Shown: positions 58,261 through 64,000 of the stretch, in pieces
Numbering within the stretch: position 1 is the first letter of the stretch
How the letters are laid out: every line of letters begins with the position of its first letter
From: Oncomelania hupensis
Taxonomy: Eukaryota; Mollusca; Gastropoda; Littorinimorpha; Pomatiopsidae
Direction of reading: 5' to 3'
Length of the DNA: 64,000 nt
Assembly (NCBI GenBank): GCA_036898135.1
Contig: CM072511.1
Location: 79,531,262 to 79,595,261, forward strand
Notes under the pieces: generated by a model
Told to the model about the DNA's origin: nothing
Database searches by the model: none
The model's input: the letters and a program-made list of their open reading frames with translations, nothing else
Translations under genes and position numbers: made by a program

Positions 58261-58649
58261 TTATAAACACTAAATGCTATTACAGTAGATATAGTCATGT
58301 TATTTAATAACAGAAGACATGGACACACACCAATTACCAAAGACAACAACAAAAACAAAACAGCAGCTAATGCGCATTGTCATTTGATTTGATTTGATTT
58401 CTTCTTAATAGGGTCCAGTGAACCTTTAGCGGTCATAGCTGGACCACCAAATTGTCATTATTATAACACAACCTTACTCTGAAACAGAGAAAACTCCATT
58501 AGAGAAGATATGCCATGTGGTAACACAGCAAAATGACAACCACCACTGTGCAGTTACCATAATAATAATCTGGGTACACAACCTTACTTGACAGAGAACA
58601 CGTTGCACAAGGAAGATATGGACACACAGCAAAACAAACAGAACATCAG

Positions 58650-59100
58650 CTTTACATTACATTACATGGTTATTGCTTTAGGTCCAGCAGACTCTTCCGA
58701 GCCAAATCAGGACCAAAAAATCAAGACTACAACTTCTCTAAAAGAGGACTCACCCCTGATCCGCATAAAAGATCTGCCGAAACAACCCTAGTGGTAACAC
58801 TGTACGCACTCCACCAGCCGGTCACTTTACAATAAAGACATCCCACGCAGAGGACGTTGAGGCTATTCTCTAATTTATCGAACCCCCGTTTACAAAAACA
58901 AAATAGAATACAAACATCATTATAAATAAACAACAAACCACATACATATAAAATGCCTACATTGCCAAATAATAACATCATAGGAAGCCCCAATGACACA
59001 CCTGGCAGAAAGCGTCCAATATTCCCAAGCTGATCCAACAGACCTCACACACAAATGAGGAGTTTGTTCCCGAAAAGTTTTCAAGAAAAAAGGTAGGTGA
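58650..59100 (-). mobile_element. TGTAA-family retroposon, 5'-truncated
   Basis: The tail CATTACATTACATG starts at 58,655, then GTCCAGCAGACTCTTCCGAG and the family body to about 59,100, where it stops inside the 5' third. A second, differently spliced junction (ACTACAACTTCTCTAAAAGA) near 58,726 marks a subfamily. Confidence 0.82.
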
Positions 59101-59104
59101 CTGG

Positions 59105-59850
59105 TCTGGCGAAGAACATTACATTACATGATTAGTGCTTTAGGTCCAGTGGACTCTTCCGAGCCAAATCAGGACCGGACAACCCCCGATCAGCATAAAA
59201 GGTCTGCTGAAACAACCCTAGTGGTAACACTGAAAGCTCTCCACCAGCCAGTCACTTTACAATAAAGACATCCCACGCAGGGGACGCTGAGGCTGTACTC
59301 TAATTTATCGAACGCCCGTTTACAAAAACTAAATAAAATACAAACATCAATATAAATTATCAACACAATACATACATATAAAATGCCTACATTGCTAAAT
59401 AATAACATCATAGGAAGCCCTAGTGACCACCTGGCAGAAAGCGTCCAATATTCCCAAGCTGATCCAACAGACCTCATACACAAATAAGGAGTCTTGTCCC
59501 GGAAGAGTTTTCAAGAAAAAAGGCAGATGACTGGTCTAGCGAAGAAGAAGATAGTATAGCAGATTGAAAGAACAGAGCAGGAATGAGAAAGAGCAAATGA
59601 GAAAGACAACGACAGTGGGAATTTAAAGCACTAAATTTCCAGACAGTGGGGATACTATTTATACTGAAACCCCCGGCACACCAATGGGGGATCTGGCGAA
59701 GAAGAAGATAGTATAGTAGATTGATAGAACAGAGTAGGAATGAAAAAGAACAAAAGAGAAAGACAGCGACAGTGGGAATTTAAAGCACTAAATTTCCAGA
59801 AAGTGGGGATACTACTTATACTGAAACCCCCGGCAACCCCAAGGGGGTGA
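59105..59850 (-). mobile_element. TGTAA-family retroposon, full length, plus a duplicated 5' fragment
   Basis: A complete copy runs from the tail at 59,107 to ATTTATACTGAAACCCCC near 59,670. Directly afterwards the 5' ~150 bp is repeated (59,690-59,830), ending next to a G-run at 59,858-59,868. Confidence 0.82.
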
Positions 59851-59879
59851 GGGGTGGGGGGGGGGGGGTACATCAGCTT

Positions 59880-60660
59880 TTGGGCAGTAATTATCATCAT
59901 AATTTTAATTGCACACAACCTTACTTGATAATCATAAAGAAATCCATGAAATGATACATAGGAAGTTTGCAAAAGAAGAAAAAAGCTATGATAATATATT
60001 ATTAATATTATCGAGAACTAATGGGAAAAACAAGTGATTGATTGTTAAATTACAATTGTAGGGAAAACCAGGGATAGTCCGCCTACTTCTACACTATGGC
60101 TGGCACAAAACTTGTATTTTTAAAAAGCAGCAAGTTGTTGATGGTACTAATAAATCATCAAGGATCTTGCCCATAAATGTAATTAAAAACAGCTTTCAAA
60201 ACAACCAAGAACATTTTCAACATTTCAATCAAGAGACTTACACTTATGTTGGCGAACTTGCCCCTATCAGGGGTCAAGTCTGTCTACACCCTGAGATAGG
60301 TCCGCCCTACTCTCACATTCTGCCATGAAAGCACACTTTACCACAAAACTTTGGCCGTTCTATTATAGTCCTGAATATATAGTAAATGCCTGAAATAGAA
60401 AAATTCTAACAAAAAGAGATGCCTTCTCTAAACAAAACTTGATAATTTTATCTCGTTACTGGCGGAAACAAATGGGAATCGTGTTGTGTGATGTGAAATA
60501 TAGTACTAGTACACACATAGCACAGACTTATTCACATACTGTGGAGCAAAACTTTCGTCTTTTTACTTATATCTAAATACATAAAACACAAATATTTAAA
60601 AACAGAACTAGGATGCCGTCAACAATCTGGGGTAAGTCCACCCCATGTTCTACCATGAAA
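59880..60660. other. intergenic DNA, no gene seen
   Basis: AT-rich. It contains phrases such as GGTCCGCCCTACTC and GTAAGTCCACCCC that recur near 62,200-62,370, suggesting one larger old repeat spanning about 60,050-62,400 that was later interrupted by the retroposon at 60.7-61.2 kb. Confidence 0.35.
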
Positions 60661-60669
60661 AATGTATAG

Positions 60670-61235
60670 TTAGTTAGTTATTCATTGCTTACAGGGTTCA
60701 GCAGACTGCAAAGAGCCGAATGAGGACCACAAAATCAAGACCACAACTTCGCTGAAAGAGGACTCGCCACTGATCCGCATAAAAGATCTGCCAAAACAAC
60801 CCTAGTGGTAACACTGAAGACACTCCACCAGCCGGTCACTTTACAATAAAGACATCCCACGCAGGGGACGCTGAGGCTATACTTTAATTTATCGAACCCC
60901 CATTTACAAAAACAAAATAGAATATAAACATCATTATAAAATATCAACAAAACACATACATATAAAATGCTTACATTGCCAAATAATAACATCATACGAA
61001 GCACCAGAGACCATTTGGCAGAAAGCGTCCAATATTCCCAAGCTGATCCAACAGACCTCACACAAATGAGGAGTTTTGTCCCGGAAGAGTTTTCAAGAAA
61101 AAAGGTAAGTGACTGGTCTAGTGAAGAAGAAGATAGTATAATAGATTGATAGAACAGAGTAGGAATGAGAAAGAACAAAGGAGAAAGACGACAGTGAGAA
61201 TTTAAAGCACTAAATTTCCAGAAAGTGGAGTCGAA
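60670..61235 (-). mobile_element. TGTAA-family retroposon, subfamily with (TTAG)n tail
   Basis: Starts with TAGTTAGTTAGTTATTCATTG, then ACAGGGTTCAGCAGACTGCA and the common family body to about 61,230. The same 3' variant occurs twice inside the DNA element at 25,060-25,200. Confidence 0.8.
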
Positions 61236-62803
61236 CGTTTCATTAATTGCAGACCTCAACAGAAGTGCTCAAATGAATAGATTACTTATTTAAAGAGAAA
61301 CCAAAACTTGTCTCGGTTCACAGTTTATGAAAACTGAAAATACTAGGTTACTCACCAGCACTGTCTTAAAACTAGTAGTCCAGCTATCTGCTGCCCGTCT
61401 GTGCTACTGATGCTTGGCTTTTTATTTCCCAAAAGTTACACAGCACCGTGATTTAGTTTTCTTCTCTTTGTATTTTTAGGCTTATCTGGACATTCCTTAA
61501 AATAGTCAGGGTGGGCGTGGGGTGGGAGAGGAATCAGATAGATCCAAATGTCAGTCCGTCGGTCAGTAAGTCTATTAAAACGTTGGAAGCCATTTATCTC
61601 AAGAATCCCTCAATGGATTTTGAACAAACTTCATAGGAACATTACCTAGGTTAGTGGCCTGCCGCAAAGATCAAGGAAACTGCTTATCATGTTTTTTTCA
61701 GTAACTCAAAAAGGGTTGAAGTGATTTGTTCAGTTTCAGTATACAGGTACTTCAAATCATGAGCCATCAGATTTCAGGCATCTGAGTAATACTCTTTGTC
61801 AAAAATGTAATGACAAAACCAGCGACTTTGTCTTCTGCTCTGGAAAATGCAGCAAAGAAATTCTTGTGGAGCACATCTTTTATGAGATCTTCACAAAGTT
61901 CAGTTTTGGTGATCTGTATCTGGCTTTCTCCAGAAACTGAAAAAGGCAATAGAAACATATATGAGGCAGTGACCATCACCTCTCACGTTCACTATCCGCC
62001 CTGGAAGTGCTGAAAAGCCAGATGGTATGTGACCTGGTGGTATTGTGTCCAAATGGGTGACCCTGTGTTGAGTATTGTGTGGTAGAATTGGGTGGGTAAT
62101 CTGTTGATGCAGAAACCTCTCCAGAATGTTGTGGGTGATCTGGCTCGATTAATGATAGTTGTTTCTGGACACCCTTTTTTTAAGGTCATTTCATCAGTGG
62201 GGTATGTCTGCCCTAAGAAAATGGACTGAAAATGGACTTAAAAGTCACCTTCATCAGTGGGGCATATCTGCTTTAAGAAAATGGACTGAAAATAGATTTA
62301 ACGCAAACGCAAGGATGAACTGGTGAACTTGCTTCAAATCAAAGGGGGAGATTTACCCCAATACAGATAAGTGAATTTGACCCACAAATAATGTCCACAA
62401 TGTCGTTTTACAACCCCTGGTTAAGCACAGTTTTATAAATGATGCGTATGATGGTATAAACTAAAGTACAGTTCTTTTATTTATTGTTTGTGAAATATGA
62501 CTTTAAATTATTTTCTATGATCAACAAAACTATAGGAAAAAACATGTTTTACCCACAGTGAAATCTGTAACATGCACCAATCTTTCATGGGAAGAAGAGC
62601 AACAGGTAATAATACAAATTCTTGACTACAGTGATGATATACCAAAATGCTGAGAATGAACAAGCCAGTGATGGAAGTACCCCAGGGGCAGATCATTGAG
62701 ATAAATTCAATGCTTTTTCCCATTACGTAAAATGTAGGCCATACCAGAATGCAAGACATAAACTACTTTGACAGAATTAGATGTAATTTAGATAAACACT
62801 GAC

Positions 62804-62834
<31 letters not shown>

Positions 62835-63398
62835 AAATAAAATAAAAAAAATAAAGAATGTAAAACAGAGGGGAGTAATGAAAGTGCACAATTCAGAACA
62901 AAAAAGTCACAAATAAAACATAACGCAAAAGGATAAGAAAAATAAAAGGCAAATTACAGAACTGAAAGTCTCAAGACTCCATGTGTAATGTGAGGAGGCA
63001 TATGCTGATCTATGCCTTGGTTTTAAATCAAATACAATAAATTTGTTGAGGGAATAGATAATGCCCATTTATTTGTTTATAAGTCATCAATTCAAGAGAA
63101 ACTGTCCTCACATCTTAGTAAAAGATGGATTCACACTCTTCCTCAAGCCATTTTCTTACAAGTATTGTACAATAGATTCTCAAAATATTTTACTTGTATA
63201 GTCTCTGTCTGTCCAAGGTTCGTGCAAAGTTTTAACATCGTCATCAGAAATTCACAAACAAGCAATTTTGTTACACTGTTAAAAGTTACTAGCAATAATT
63301 TGTAAAAATTGGTCAGGTTTGTTTTTTCCAACATGTAAAACTTTAGGTCCCAAGACTAAACAATGCTGTTTAATAATCACGGACATTGTACTATACAT
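61236..63398. other. intergenic / 3' region of the minus-strand gene
   Basis: A tandem duplication of about 60 bp lies at 62,188-62,300 (TTCATCAGTGGGG(T/C)AT(G/A)TCTG). A long C-run followed by A-runs lies at 62,803-62,860. No coding frame has supporting splice sites. Confidence 0.4.
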
Positions 63399-63408
63399 TT
63401 ATTTCAGC

Positions 63409-63842
63409 TCAGCACTCCACACTTTTCTCAACAGGTCCATGCTCCTGCACTGGTTCAGACATTTCTTTTAAAAGTGGTTGTTTGCCAGGTGATTTCAGTA
63501 TCAGTCCTGATGCCGTGGGGCTCCCAGGCTCAAAGGAATCAGTTCCAGGCAACACTCTCACATCTTTGTTAGCCTCTGACAGTCCAGAATCACCAGAACC
63601 AGAGATAGATGCTGCTTTCTGTGCTCTGCTACCTTGATTCCTTTCCAGGATTTTGGAGGTTACACTTTCCATAAAATTTTGCAGCTTACGAGCAGTCTCC
63701 TGGTCTTCAGTGGAATCAGCTGTTCCCAACAAACTAGATTTTTCTGATTGACCCACATTGTCATCGTCATCGTCAATGTTGTGATAGTCTGTGTGAGTTG
63801 GGTCATTAACTGGCATGTCGTAGGTTGTGGAAACATGCACAT
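63409..63842 (-). CDS. terminal coding exon of an unidentified gene
   Basis: A minus-strand exon opens after TTTTTCAG (acceptor at 63,845-63,843) in phase 1 and ends with a stop at 63,411-63,409. It encodes about 144 residues: an acidic stretch NIDDDDDNVG, a possible helix ETARKLQNFMESVTSKILER, then a Ser/Gly/Pro-rich, probably disordered end EPVQEHGPVEKSVEC. AATAAA on the minus strand lies about 10 bases past the stop. No known domain is visible. Upstream exons are beyond the right edge. The composition and clean acceptor argue for a real cellular exon; function unknown. Confidence 0.6.
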
Positions 63843-63902
63843 CTGAAAAATAAGAACAAGATTACCCATTTTGTTACCTATATGTTTCATATATATATCT
63901 GG

Positions 63903-64000
63903 TTTGACACTGAGCGAAACCATCAGGGTTGCTGAGGACAGGGAAAGATGGAGTACGCTGGTTAAACAATCATATATCCTATCCTATCCTGTCCCGTAAC
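63903..64000. mobile_element. two RTE-like LINE 3' ends, tail to tail
   Basis: 63,903-63,968 is the plus-strand end of the family (GAGCGAAACCATCAGGGTTG and GAAAGATGGAGTACGCTGG). It is followed at once by (TATCC)n at 63,977-63,991 and CCCGTAAC, the minus-strand beginning of another copy that continues outside the window. Confidence 0.75.

Overview
This is eukaryotic genomic DNA, most likely from a mollusc (probably a gastropod) or another lophotrochozoan. That call is an inference. It rests on one intron-rich gene spread over 46 kb, abundant CR1/L2-like, RTE-like and tRNA-derived retroposons, a Gmr1-type LTR retrotransposon, and many triplet and pentamer microsatellites. No species-diagnostic gene is present. 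The window holds essentially one complete gene, parts of two others, and a dense layered deposit of mobile DNA inside the introns. LAYOUT. From 1 to 4.3 kb there are LINE remnants, a tRNA-derived SINE head and purine triplet tracts, probably lying in a large intron of the first gene. From 4,353 to 5,877 on the minus strand are the first four coding exons of a small-ectodomain, single-pass membrane protein that I read as EVC. From 5,878 to 7,071 is a short, probably bidirectional promoter region. From 7,129 to 53,554 on the plus strand is EVC2 (limbin). I reconstructed it as 27 coding exons with continuous phase, giving 1,343 residues: signal peptide, ectodomain, one membrane helix, long coiled coil and a basic C-terminus. 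From 53.6 to 63.4 kb is AT-rich intergenic DNA with several copies of a 0.55-kb retroposon. From 63,409 to 63,842 on the minus strand is the terminal coding exon of an unidentified gene. HOW THE GENES WORK TOGETHER. EVC and EVC2 form a heteromeric complex at the base of the primary cilium that promotes Hedgehog/Smoothened signalling in vertebrates, where the two genes also lie head to head. The same divergent arrangement here, with about 1.25 kb between start codons, is the main biological observation. MOBILE DNA. Intron 15 of EVC2 (20,823-32,539) contains a readable nest. An interspersed repeat was hit by a Gmr1-like Ty3/gypsy element (21,602-31,030, 5-bp duplication GTCAT, LTRs differing at about nine sites plus one 9-bp indel). 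That element was itself hit by a solo LTR (26,535-27,169, duplication CAGTG) and by a 1.9-kb long-inverted-repeat DNA element (24,452-26,352, 12-bp duplication). The same host repeat also took a TGTAA-tailed retroposon (31,066-32,040) that carries a nested tRNA-derived SINE. The last large intron (41,423-52,311) has a comparable nest of CR1/L2-like LINEs interrupted by a DNA element with 8-bp duplications (44,318-45,675). All coordinates, junctions and phases were read by eye. No alignment, splice-site scoring or database search was possible.
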